This document shows positions 31,636-39,968 of a stretch of DNA of 43,446 nt, piece by piece (the stretch's first letter is position 1; every line of letters begins with the position of its first letter). The notes below the pieces were generated by a model. It was not told where the DNA came from. It was given only the letters and a program-made list of their open reading frames with translations, and searched no databases. This DNA comes from Bradyrhizobium liaoningense (GTDB lineage Bacteria; Pseudomonadota; Alphaproteobacteria; Rhizobiales; Xanthobacteraceae), in NCBI RefSeq assembly GCF_018130955.1, contig NZ_JAFCJM010000059.1, positions 1 to 43,446 of the forward strand, read 5' to 3'. The translations under genes were made by a program, and so were the position numbers.

Positions 31636-33297
31636 CTAGTTGAGGGTCTTTACGACCGGCTGCTCGGCCGCGGCGGCGGGTGCCGGAACGCGCGCCCTGA
31701 CCTCGGGAGCGATGATGTGTCCGTACGGACCCTTCACCTCACCACCGGAATTGACGTAGTCATCGTAACGCTTGCGGACTTCCATCTGGCCATTGAGGAA
31801 GAAATCGACATCGTTGGCCGGCAGGCGTGAATCGAGCGGAGACGCCAGTTGCTGACCGGGTGCCGCCGGCGCGACGAGGCGCGGCGTCACGATGATCACC
31901 AGATCGGTTTCCTCCTGCTGGTACGACTTGCTGCTGAACAGCGTCCCGAGCACCGGCACCGAGCCGATCCATGGCAATTGCGAAACGTCCTGGCGATTGC
32001 GGGTCTGCAGCAGGCCGGCGATTGCAAAACTCTGGCCGTCGCGCAGCTCGACCGTCGTGCGGGCATCGCGGCGGGTCAGCGCAGGAACGGTCGTCCCCTG
32101 AATCGTCACCGCGTTGGCGAAATCAAGCTCGCTGACCGACGGCTCAACCCGAAGGTTGATCACGCCGCGCGAGAGAACGGTAGGGACGAAGGCCAGCTCG
32201 ACACCGAACTTCTTGTAGTCGATCGTGATGGTCGGAAAGCCGGTCGCGGTCGTGTTTGGTATCGGCACTGGAAATTCCCCGCCGGCCAGGAAGCGGGCGG
32301 GGTCCCCGGAAAGCGTGGTCAAGTTTGGCTCCGCCAGCCGGCGTGCCAATCCTTTCGTTTCCAATGCGGAGATCAGCAGGTCAACCGAGCCCCCGTTGGC
32401 GGTTCGAACGATGCTGGTCAACAAGCTTGCGAACGGGACAGGAGCCACACCGCCCGCAGTCCCCAAGAGCGTACCCGCCGTTCCGAGTAGCGGAAGGCTG
32501 CCCGTCGGAGGAGAACCGACAGCGCCCCCGCCAACGCCGAGGGGACCGTTAGCGGTGTTAATGCCACCAATCGGTTTTCGGCCCGCCGCAGTGTTCAAAC
32601 TGCCACGCCCCGTATTCCCGACGTTGGTTCCATTGGCATTCGCCGCGTACAGGTTCACGCCGAGGTCGCGGCCGGCCTCCCGCGTTACCTCGAGAAAGCG
32701 CACCTCCAGCATCACCTGTTGCGGCGCCGCGACGCTCATCGCATTGACGACGGTGCCGCCTTTCGCAACCGTGCTGGTGGCGATCGCCATTGCGCGCTCC
32801 GCCGCAACCGCGTCGGTGGCGGTGCCGCTGAGCACCACCTGTCCCTCGGAGGCCGAGACGCGAATTCCCTGCATGCCGGTGCTGGACCGGATGTTTTGCT
32901 GCAGATTGCCGGTATCAATCACGACCTCGACGTCGAGGATCCCGATCTGCTTCATCGAACTGTCGAACAGGATGACGTTGGTGGTGCCCGTCTGCTTGCC
33001 CTGAACGTAGATCAGATGATCGCTGAGCGACTTCACGTCCACGATGTCAGGCGAGCCAGCGACAATCGTCGCAAAAGCCGTATCGACCTTGAATGTGCGG
33101 GACTTGTTGACGACCACCTTGACCCGCTGGACGTCGTTCATTTCGCTGACGAAGACGCCGCCGCCTGACGAAGACCGCCGGTCCGCAGCCCCCGCCCAAT
33201 CAACCGTCTGAAGCAACGCCAGTCCGGCGCCAAAAGCTAAAACGCTCGACGAGAGAAGATTCCGTCCCGCCCGACCCCAAACGCGACCGCCACCCAT
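31636..33297 (-). CDS. cpaC: Type IVb pilus secretin CpaC/RcpA
   Basis: A 553-residue outer-membrane secretin of the Tad pilus. A signal peptide (about 1-37, LLSSSVLAFGAGLALLQTVD) is followed by the pilus/secretin N-terminal domain with VNKSRTFKVDTAFATIVAGS (about 62), a BON domain (about 135-185), the secretin core with EVRFLEVTREAGRDLGVNL (about 197) and the beta-barrel region (about 300-470, VELRDGQSFAIAGLLQTR, GSVPVLGTLF). A Gly/Ser/Pro-rich insertion of about 80 residues (225-300) interrupts the core. GAAAGGGAAG precedes the ATG. Start of the second pilus gene block, after a 487-bp gap. Confidence 0.94.
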   Translation of the reverse strand: MGGGRVWGRAGRNLLSSSVLAFGAGLALLQTVDWAGAADRRSSSGGGVFVSEMNDVQRVKVVVNKSRTFKVDTAFATIVAGSPDIVDVKSLSDHLIYVQGKQTGTTNVILFDSSMKQIGILDVEVVIDTGNLQQNIRSSTGMQGIRVSASEGQVVLSGTATDAVAAERAMAIATSTVAKGGTVVNAMSVAAPQQVMLEVRFLEVTREAGRDLGVNLYAANANGTNVGNTGRGSLNTAAGRKPIGGINTANGPLGVGGGAVGSPPTGSLPLLGTAGTLLGTAGGVAPVPFASLLTSIVRTANGGSVDLLISALETKGLARRLAEPNLTTLSGDPARFLAGGEFPVPIPNTTATGFPTITIDYKKFGVELAFVPTVLSRGVINLRVEPSVSELDFANAVTIQGTTVPALTRRDARTTVELRDGQSFAIAGLLQTRNRQDVSQLPWIGSVPVLGTLFSSKSYQQEETDLVIIVTPRLVAPAAPGQQLASPLDSRLPANDVDFFLNGQMEVRKRYDDYVNSGGEVKGPYGHIIAPEVRARVPAPAAAAEQPVVKTLN

Positions 33298-33784
33298 CTT
33301 GCTTCCCTTTCGCCGCGATCAGCGACTATCCCCGCAAATGCAACGTCACCGGCGCCTATCAAATCTCCTTGGCCTGCCCACGTCCTAGAACGTACAGGCT
33401 GCCCCACTACAATTCCGTTACCTTCGTAATGCATGTCATCGTGCATAACTTCAGCTTCGGCTCGCAGCGGACGGTTCCCGGCGTCGCCGTCCGTGCGGAC
33501 TGAGATCATCATCCCTGATGCCGTCGCCTTGCAAGGCGAGACACTTACCGCACCGCCGCAACACATAGAGAAACCTTTCCGATGTTGCCAGCGAGCACCA
33601 CTTTAGGGTGCTTACATGGAACTTTCCTGATCTCCGACATGGAACTTTCCTGCAGCGCGGCCGTCTCCGGGGTGCGCCTCGCAGCCCTTCCCTCTGGCAA
33701 GGTCCATCGATTCTCGGGAACTCTGATCGCGCAAGGCGCCCTCCCCACTTACCGGCAATCCAGACGCAATCAGGCGGATGTCCG
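33298..33784 (-). promoter_or_regulatory. 487-bp gap before cpaC with tandem GGAACTTTCC repeats
   Basis: No gene is convincing in this interval; the open frames are short and low in protein character. It breaks the otherwise tightly packed pilus locus, so a separate promoter for cpaC-lipoprotein-tadD is expected here. It contains the 16-bp direct repeat listed separately. Confidence 0.45.
33614..33652. repeat. 16-bp direct repeat ACATGGAACTTTCCTG, two copies 23 bp apart
   Basis: Exact copies at 33614-33629 and 33637-33652. Each contains a small palindrome, GGAA-CT-TTCC. Two spaced dyad-containing copies upstream of cpaC look like a regulator-binding array. The GGAAC of the second copy is followed after 16 bases by CGTC, reminiscent of, but not equal to, an EcfG-type promoter, and that would read on the strand opposite to the pilus genes. 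Confidence 0.6.
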
Positions 33785-34201
33785 CTAGAACGGAATGCTG
33801 GTGGACGCGCTCGGCGCATTGAGTGTCGTGCCCCATATCGGCATCAGCATAGTGAAGCCTGCTTGAGAAGCAGTAACGGTCAAATTGTTGCCGCCGGACG
33901 CCACGCTCAGCGTCGGCGTCAGGCCGCCGAAATACAGGAACGGCGCCGCGTTCTGCTTCTCTACAGTCGACATCGGATCGCCCGTGCAGCTTGACGGCGA
34001 CGAAGGCGGGCTCTGAAGCAAGGCAGGCGTGTAGCAATTGATCATGACCGCGCGGGCGCCCGCGCTCGCGAGCTTTCGCAAGGACTGCATCGTGATTGCA
34101 TAGCGTCCGAGATCGAAGATGGCGAAGATCAATGTGAAAAGCGACACGAAGACGAGGATGAATTCGAAGGCCGCAACGCCGCGATTGTCGAGCTGTCTCA
34201 T
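33785..34201 (-). CDS. TadE/TadG-like minor pseudopilin, second copy
   Basis: A 138-residue protein with a TadE-like N-terminus: short basic leader MRQLDNRGVAAFEFILVFVS with the processing-type motif G-VAAFE (Glu at +5) and one membrane helix (about 9-32), then LGRYAITMQSLRKLASAGAR and a beta-rich C-terminal part. Such pseudopilins are cut by the TadV/CpaA-type peptidase and help assemble Flp pili. The ATG at 34201 overlaps the tadG-like stop (TGATG); GTG 34204 is possible. Confidence 0.85.
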   Translation of the reverse strand: MRQLDNRGVAAFEFILVFVSLFTLIFAIFDLGRYAITMQSLRKLASAGARAVMINCYTPALLQSPPSSPSSCTGDPMSTVEKQNAAPFLYFGGLTPTLSVASGGNNLTVTASQAGFTMLMPIWGTTLNAPSASTSIPF

Positions 34202-35574
34202 CACTGCACCAAGCGGACAACTTGGGTATAAGGGACGGTTGCCGGATTACATCCATCCGTGCTCAGGAAGCCGCCACCGCCCATGGTGAGTGTTTGGGCG
34301 ATCACTTGTGAACAGGTCGTATTCGTACTTTGTGTCGCTCCGTTCCATGTCACGTCGACGTGCGGGAAATACATCGCACCACCCAACTTAACGTTACCAC
34401 CGGTGATGTTGACTTTATTGCTGGCCTTGCTCGGTGCCTGATCGTCGATCAGAACACCGTTCAGATCAGAAGAGAAGGTGTTGGTGTAGGGCGCGGACAG
34501 GTTAACTACAGCGCCGCCAGAGATGGAAATGCTCGAATCGCCGAGCAATACGAGGGTTACGCCTAATCCCGTGCCCGCGGGTGGCCAGGGTGTGCAGGCA
34601 CTGCAGGTGATGGTTCCGCCATTAAATTTTATTGTCCCATTGTAGAAAAAGTACGTGCCCGGCGAAAAGTCGACCGTGTTTCCGGTCGTGCACGTTAGGT
34701 TGCGGTACAGGTTAGTGCTGCTCGGCGGGGTATTGGGCGTCAACGTACCACTGCATGCCAGATCGTTTGGCCTCCCGCTCGAGGTCAGGCTGTTGAACGA
34801 TTTGCTGTCCAATTTGCTAAGCGGATTGTTGGCGTATGGCATAAAGTAGTTGTGCGTTACGCCGGGATTGGCGCAGGTGTTGGCTGGACTACAGCCAGTT
34901 GCACCAAGGACGGCCCATCCCGGACCGATGAAAGAGGAAGTGCTCGCAAATTGAACACTGGCATCCGACATCACCGGGCAACCAGTTCCATTGTTGCTGA
35001 CGTTACCCGCGATTTTGAGCGCCCCTCCGCCGGCGTTCGGATCAGGTCCAAGCGCCAAGGCGCACACCTTGCTCGGCAGATCGACCAGAGCGATGGCTTG
35101 GGCGGGGATGTTGACGGTCGTCAAACCCAGCACTGCCGACAAGTAGGCGGGCTGTTGCTGACTGACCCTGGCGCGAACGGCGTTGCCGCCTCCTCCTGGA
35201 GGCGGCGTTGTGAACGCACCCGCGCTGTAGCTGCCGATATCGATCTGCACGGCGCGCGAGATTCCGGCCGGAAGGCTGGTCGCACAGTTGGTGCCTGGAT
35301 AGGCGGTGTCGCCGGCGTTGCAGAACGCGTTCTGTGCCGCGAATTCCTTGCCGTGATAATCCACAGATGTGTCGCAGACCGCACCGGCATTCGTGCACGC
35401 AAGCCGCAACGCGCCCGAGTAGGCCGCCGCGTCGGCGGCATTCTGCGCGTGTTGCTTGGTAACGTACCAGGATCCTGCCTCCGCCCCGAGTGCGACCACG
35501 CCGATGAGCGGCACGAGCGCGATGACTGTTGCGAATGCGGCCGAGCCTCGTTGGGAACGGAGCAGATCACGCAT
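34201..35574 (-). CDS. tadG: TadG-like pilus assembly protein
   Basis: A 457-residue protein. The N-terminus MRDLLRSQRGSAAFATVIAL has a pseudopilin-like leader and one membrane helix (about 14-34), followed by the Flp pilus-assembly TadG-like signature GSWYVTKQHAQNAADAAAYS (about 34-53). The remaining 400 residues are periplasmic, rich in Gly, Thr, Asn and paired cysteines, and lack a clear VWA (MIDAS) motif seen in some TadG proteins. The gene is 8 bp after the upstream tadE-like gene and overlaps the next. It probably anchors or adapts the pilus at the envelope. Confidence 0.87.
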   Translation of the reverse strand: MRDLLRSQRGSAAFATVIALVPLIGVVALGAEAGSWYVTKQHAQNAADAAAYSGALRLACTNAGAVCDTSVDYHGKEFAAQNAFCNAGDTAYPGTNCATSLPAGISRAVQIDIGSYSAGAFTTPPPGGGGNAVRARVSQQQPAYLSAVLGLTTVNIPAQAIALVDLPSKVCALALGPDPNAGGGALKIAGNVSNNGTGCPVMSDASVQFASTSSFIGPGWAVLGATGCSPANTCANPGVTHNYFMPYANNPLSKLDSKSFNSLTSSGRPNDLACSGTLTPNTPPSSTNLYRNLTCTTGNTVDFSPGTYFFYNGTIKFNGGTITCSACTPWPPAGTGLGVTLVLLGDSSISISGGAVVNLSAPYTNTFSSDLNGVLIDDQAPSKASNKVNITGGNVKLGGAMYFPHVDVTWNGATQSTNTTCSQVIAQTLTMGGGGFLSTDGCNPATVPYTQVVRLVQ

Positions 35575-35582
35575 GGAAACAC

Positions 35583-36101
35583 CTACTGGAAGCGTTCAGA
35601 GTAGGGCAATGTGTACGTGCAACTGTTGGGACACAGCACCGACGTCAACACAATCGGGGCCAAAGTGACAGTTGTCGAAAATGTAAAGTACTTGGGAGTC
35701 AAACCAAGGTTGCCGGAGTTGCAGGCAGTGCTTCCGCACATAACTTGAATGTTGCCGATGGTATGTCCCGCGACCGTTGTCTGTAGCGCTGACACCCAGG
35801 CCCCCGGATTCGCCGGATCGGGCGGATTTTTGTATTGAATATACTGCCCGAAAGAGCGCAAAGCCGACCACGCAGAGATGAACCGGAAGCCTGCGGCGGC
35901 TACGTCGGCGAGCGGCATCAGCAGGAACGTCACCAAGAAAATGTAAACGAATACTGTCTCGAACGCGACGGCGCCGCGCTGATCCGCGATGAAACACTTT
36001 TTGCAAGACGCGCACCTGCCTCGACCGAGGCCTACCGCTTCCGATCGCGCAGTCCCAGCAGTGGCGATTTGAATCATCTCCATGACAATCCGGCCACGCA
36101 T
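35583..36101 (-). CDS. tadE: TadE-like minor pseudopilin
   Basis: A 172-residue protein. The TadE signature follows an unusually long N-terminal part of about 43 residues: ADQRGAVAFETVFVYIFLVT, with the G-AVAFE cleavage-type motif and membrane helix at about 44-66. The leader contains CASCKKC, an oddity for this family, and the start may really be the ATG at 36083 or another codon. The C-terminal part is periplasmic with cysteines (VMCGSTACNSGN, LCPNSCTY). It lies 6 bp after the ICMT-like gene. Confidence 0.82.
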   Translation of the reverse strand: MRGRIVMEMIQIATAGTARSEAVGLGRGRCASCKKCFIADQRGAVAFETVFVYIFLVTFLLMPLADVAAAGFRFISAWSALRSFGQYIQYKNPPDPANPGAWVSALQTTVAGHTIGNIQVMCGSTACNSGNLGLTPKYFTFSTTVTLAPIVLTSVLCPNSCTYTLPYSERFQ

Positions 36102-36107
36102 AGCCGC

Positions 36108-36755
36108 TCACCAAACATAAGGGACCACTCTCCAGCGTGTTGCTTCGTAGCTGGAATACTCAGGACAATTGCGCCGAAGCAGGTCTTCTTCGTAAAGGAT
36201 TCTGCATACCTGGATGGCCACATGCAGGACCAGTACGAGCACCGTAACCGGTGTCAGGTATTGCAGCACGACGCCCAGGACCACGATCTCTTCTGCGACA
36301 TAGAGCGGGTGCTTGATCCATCGATACGGACCGGTCTGCACCACCGAACGCGCCTGTGGTACCAGACTGAACGACCGGCCCAGATGTCGGATGGTGACAA
36401 GCATCATGATCGTGCCGACCAGCACGCAGGCTGTTGATGCCAGGTTTGGCAGCGTTTCGTCGGTTTTGCCCAGGAAGCTGATCGTCCACGGCAAATAGCT
36501 GCCCACGAACGCCGCTATCCTTGGAAGCAAGCCGTCTGCGTGCGCCTTTGCCGGAGACCTCGTCATGATCAACAGCGCAAGGAGCATGTAGAAAATGGCA
36601 AGGCAAAAGCCCGACAGAAGCGACGGCCAGGGATCGGCAGGCGATGCCCCAATTTTGATGGCCACGCAAAGAGCCAGCAACAAGAACCACATGCTGCCAA
36701 ACACCTGCATGATCCGATCGTAAGAACAGTATTTCGAAAGCGCGATCGTGCTCAT
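36108..36755 (-). CDS. ICMT-family integral-membrane methyltransferase in the pilus operon
   Basis: A 215-residue polytopic membrane protein (about five helices). The C-terminal half has the isoprenylcysteine-carboxyl-methyltransferase/PEMT family pattern: GPYRWIKHPLYVAEEIV (about 142-158) for the cofactor site, then EEDLLRRNCPEYSSYEATRW near the end. These enzymes methylate membrane or lipid-linked substrates with S-adenosylmethionine. It sits two bases after tadC and six before tadE, so it is translated with the pilus machinery. It is not a standard Tad component. A substrate in the pilus system, for example a processed pilin, is speculation. Confidence 0.85.
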   Translation of the reverse strand: MSTIALSKYCSYDRIMQVFGSMWFLLLALCVAIKIGASPADPWPSLLSGFCLAIFYMLLALLIMTRSPAKAHADGLLPRIAAFVGSYLPWTISFLGKTDETLPNLASTACVLVGTIMMLVTIRHLGRSFSLVPQARSVVQTGPYRWIKHPLYVAEEIVVLGVVLQYLTPVTVLVLVLHVAIQVCRILYEEDLLRRNCPEYSSYEATRWRVVPYVW

Positions 36756-36757
36756 GG

Positions 36758-37666
36758 CTACTTTCCGAAGCTGGCGAACGAACGCACGAGGTGCAGAACG
36801 GGACTTCCTCCCATGATGACGAACATGGCTGGAAGCAGGAACAGCACCATCGGGATGGTCAGCTTGGCGCCTAGCTTGTGCGCTCTTTCTTCGAGCTTGG
36901 TAATACGTTCCCGACGCAGATCAATCGCGATACTGCGTAGTGCCTGGCTCAACGGCGTTCCGTATTGCAGGCTCTGGCTGATCATGGTGCCGAACCGACG
37001 AAGACCATCTGAGGTCGATGCCAAATTCTCGAATGCGTCGATGCGATTAGGTAGTATCCGGAGATCATCAAGGAGACGGTGCAGTACCCAGGCCATGGCC
37101 GGATTGGTCTCCTTCATTTCGTCCGCCACACGTCCCAGCCCGCTCTCCATGCCCATTCCCGCTTCGCTGCACACGACGAGCAAATCGATCATATCCGGCG
37201 TGCCGAGCCGAATGGCGGCATCAAAACGCCGCTTCATGACCGACAGAATCAATCGCGGCCCCATAATTCCGATCACCACGCCAAGGAGCGTGAAGACCAG
37301 CACGTCGGCAGGCGCTCTTCCCGAAAGCTGCGCAAGAAGCAGCGCAATCGCCGGAAACAAGAACATGCTGACCACCTTGATGCCGATCCAAATCGGCAAG
37401 GTGCGATGATGATTGAAGCCTGACGAATGAAGGATCGTTCGCAATTGTTCCAGATTTTCCTCGGCGTAGAAGCGCCGATACCGCATGCCGAGCCATGAAA
37501 ACCAACTGGTCACGTCTTTGAAAGGTGCCGACCGGTAAGGGATACCCATCACGGCGTTTGACACCCGCGTGTCCAATGCACGAACGTGCATTTCGCGGAT
37601 GATCAACAAGCAGGTCGCAGTCCCGGCTGCTACTGCGAGGGCCACCAGACTGAGACCGAAAGTCAT
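36758..37666 (-). CDS. tadC: Tad pilus inner-membrane platform protein TadC
   Basis: A 302-residue type II secretion F-domain protein. ATG 37666 (MTFGLSLVALAVAAG) forms an ATGA overlap with the tadB stop; the frame is open nine codons further. Membrane helices lie at about 3-24, 107-150 and 270-295. The T2SSF domain (about 165-290) contains GTPDMIDLLVVCSEAGMGME and YGTPLSQALRSIA. With TadB it forms the platform through which the CpaF ATPase drives pilus extension. Confidence 0.94.
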   Translation of the reverse strand: MTFGLSLVALAVAAGTATCLLIIREMHVRALDTRVSNAVMGIPYRSAPFKDVTSWFSWLGMRYRRFYAEENLEQLRTILHSSGFNHHRTLPIWIGIKVVSMFLFPAIALLLAQLSGRAPADVLVFTLLGVVIGIMGPRLILSVMKRRFDAAIRLGTPDMIDLLVVCSEAGMGMESGLGRVADEMKETNPAMAWVLHRLLDDLRILPNRIDAFENLASTSDGLRRFGTMISQSLQYGTPLSQALRSIAIDLRRERITKLEERAHKLGAKLTIPMVLFLLPAMFVIMGGSPVLHLVRSFASFGK

Positions 37667-38595
37667 AGTTCTGTTTCCCGTCTGACCATCCAACTTATCA
37701 CGAAGTGACCGATCAGAACTGAGGCTATGGCGTAAGCCAGGAGCTTGTTTCCAGTCGGATCAGAGAACAACAGATCGACATTCATCGGATTGGCCGCGTA
37801 TAGCAGCGCTCCGGCAATCAAGGGCGAGATCGTAAGTGCCCGCGAGGAGAAAATCACTTCTCCCGCCAGCGCCTTGGCGCGAGCAGCCAGCGCAACACGC
37901 TGACTCACTGTGTCGCCCAGGGTCTGCAAGGTTTCGGCCAAGCTGCCGCCTGACTTCAACTGAACTGCAAGTGTCACTGCAAACATCGCATACTCTGCCA
38001 CTTGCGTTCGCAGATAGACGGCCTCGACGGCTTCCTCTGGAGGCCTGCCCAGATTCACTTCGCTGCATACGATGGCAAACTGCCCGGCCGTTGGTTGCGG
38101 CATCTCGCGCGCAATGGTGCGAAATGCTTCGTGCACGGGAAGACCCGATCGAACCGTACTTGTTACCAGCTGGATCGCGTCAGGCAGCTGCCGAAAAAGC
38201 TGACTGGCGAAGCGACGTTGCTGCCATCCGAACAGGCCTCGCACGACCACTATGGCGGCAATTGCAGCCGCGACAGAGCCGTAGAGGATGGAAAATCCCA
38301 GCAGGTGATTGGCATAGAAGATTGCAGCTGCTGTAATGGCGGACGCCAGTAGCACATACGCCGGATGGAAGGCGTGAACCATCTCGGGCCTGTAGTTGGC
38401 AAAGCGGTGAAGAAGCAGAGACCGTGACGCGGTCTCCGACCGGCGAATGGATGGCAGGCTGGCCGGATGGGAAGCCGGTAGAGCTACCGCCAGCTGGCGA
38501 TGCATGCGCCGCTCCCCGCGGTCGAGCCACAACGAATTGAGTGCTGCGCACATCGCGAGCACCAGAACGGCGACGATCGCGGAGTCGGGTATCAT
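37663..38595 (-). CDS. tadB: Tad pilus inner-membrane platform protein TadB
   Basis: A 310-residue F-domain protein from ATG 38595 (MIPDSAIVAVLVLA), which forms an ATGA overlap with the cpaF stop. Helices lie near 5-20, 85-125 and at the C-terminus (about 255-300). The T2SSF domain carries LPDAIQLVTSTVRSGLPVHE, NLGRPPEEAVEAVYLR and LKSGGSLAETLQTLG. Partner of TadC. Confidence 0.94.
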   Translation of the reverse strand: MIPDSAIVAVLVLAMCAALNSLWLDRGERRMHRQLAVALPASHPASLPSIRRSETASRSLLLHRFANYRPEMVHAFHPAYVLLASAITAAAIFYANHLLGFSILYGSVAAAIAAIVVVRGLFGWQQRRFASQLFRQLPDAIQLVTSTVRSGLPVHEAFRTIAREMPQPTAGQFAIVCSEVNLGRPPEEAVEAVYLRTQVAEYAMFAVTLAVQLKSGGSLAETLQTLGDTVSQRVALAARAKALAGEVIFSSRALTISPLIAGALLYAANPMNVDLLFSDPTGNKLLAYAIASVLIGHFVISWMVRRETEL

Positions 38596-39968
38596 ATTTG
38601 CCTCATGGCCTCGGCCCAAGCGCGGTCAAGCCCGAAATAGACCAGACGGCTTTTGAATTTCGGGACTACAAGGGTGCACCTGTAGGTGCCCGATATCCGC
38701 CCATGCTCATCCTCCTCCTGGTACTCGAAGGCTGCGATGTCATTGGTGGTGATCACGTCCCCTTCCAGCCCCATCACCTCGCTGATCTGGATAATGCGAC
38801 GTTGTCCATCGCGCATGCGCTCGACTTGCACGATGAGATCCAGCGCAGCGACGATCTGAGCGCGAATGGCTCGCGACGGCAGATTCACCTGTCCCATCTG
38901 CACCATGTTCTCGATGCGGGTCAGGGCATCGCGGGCGCTATTGGCATGGACAGTGGAGATCGAACCATCATGGCCGGTGTTCATTGCTTGCAGCATGTCA
39001 AACGCTTCAGCCCCGCGCACCTCGCCCACGACGATCCGGTCAGGACGCATGCGCAGGGCATTCCACAAGAGATCGCGTTGTGTCACCTGCCCCGTGCCTT
39101 CGAGGCTGGGAGGCCGGGTCTCCAGGCTGATCACGTGCGGCTGCTGAAGCTGCAACTCTGCCGCATCCTCGATGGTGACGACGCGTTCGCTGTGATCGAT
39201 GAACTGGCTCATGGCGTTGAGCAGCGTCGTCTTGCCGGACCCGGTGCCGCCGGAGACCAGAACATTGAGCCGACACCGGGCAGCAATCTCCAGCAATTGT
39301 CCAATGGGTGCAGTCATTGAGCCGTTTCCGACCATCCCGGCGATGTCCAAACGGCGGCTTGGAAATTTTCGGATCGAAATGCAAGGGCTATGGATCGCCA
39401 GCGGCGGAAAAATGATGTTGACCCGGCTGCCATCGGGCAAGCGGCAATCCACCATCGGACTGGACTCGTCAACGCGCCGCCCAACTTGCGCGGCGATTTT
39501 CTGCGCCACCGATGCAATGTGATCATTGTCGCGGAATCGCACAGCGATCCGCTCGAGCTTGCCGGCTCGTTCGACATAAACGTTGCTCGGTCCGTTGATC
39601 ATGATGTCGTTGATCGATTGATCCAGCAGAAGCGGACGCAGCGGCCCGTAGCCGGTCATGTCGTCCGCAATCTCGTCCGCCAGCTGAAGCTGCTCGCGAC
39701 CTGACAGTTCGAGCCGTTCCTCGTTGGCGATTCCGTGAATGATTTCCTCGATCTGCCGCCGAAGGACATCGCGCGAAACGGTCGCGGCAACCGACGGCTC
39801 AATCTGCTCGATCACTCGCTCGCGGAGCGAGGCTGGCACCAGGGGCCGCTGAGGCGAAGGTTCGTGCCTGGGCGCAGCTGCAGGCAGGCTCGGCGGCGAC
39901 GCAGGCAATGGCGTCAATGCCGGCAAATGAGTTGGCGTATCGTCGTCGCGCCTACCGAAGGTCTTCAT
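38592..39968 (-). CDS. cpaF: Tad pilus assembly ATPase CpaF/TadA
   Basis: A 458-residue secretion ATPase. A proline-rich N-terminal linker (about 15-47) is followed by an N-terminal domain (50-210) and the RecA-like motor: Walker A GGTGSGKTT (240-248), the Asp box (TIEDAAELQLQ), Walker B RIVVGEVRGAEA and the His box with TGHDGSISTVHANS. It hydrolyses ATP to power pilus extrusion. Its ATG overlaps the cpaE stop and its stop overlaps the tadB start, both by four bases, so translation of the block is coupled. Confidence 0.96.
   Translation of the reverse strand: MKTFGRRDDDTPTHLPALTPLPASPPSLPAAAPRHEPSPQRPLVPASLRERVIEQIEPSVAATVSRDVLRRQIEEIIHGIANEERLELSGREQLQLADEIADDMTGYGPLRPLLLDQSINDIMINGPSNVYVERAGKLERIAVRFRDNDHIASVAQKIAAQVGRRVDESSPMVDCRLPDGSRVNIIFPPLAIHSPCISIRKFPSRRLDIAGMVGNGSMTAPIGQLLEIAARCRLNVLVSGGTGSGKTTLLNAMSQFIDHSERVVTIEDAAELQLQQPHVISLETRPPSLEGTGQVTQRDLLWNALRMRPDRIVVGEVRGAEAFDMLQAMNTGHDGSISTVHANSARDALTRIENMVQMGQVNLPSRAIRAQIVAALDLIVQVERMRDGQRRIIQISEVMGLEGDVITTNDIAAFEYQEEDEHGRISGTYRCTLVVPKFKSRLVYFGLDRAWAEAMRQI

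Noticed and set aside
33618..33665. EcfG-type general-stress promoter (GGAAC with CGTT-like -10)
   Set aside because: The first copy has no CGTT at a proper distance, the second has CGTC, and the direction is opposite to all nearby genes.
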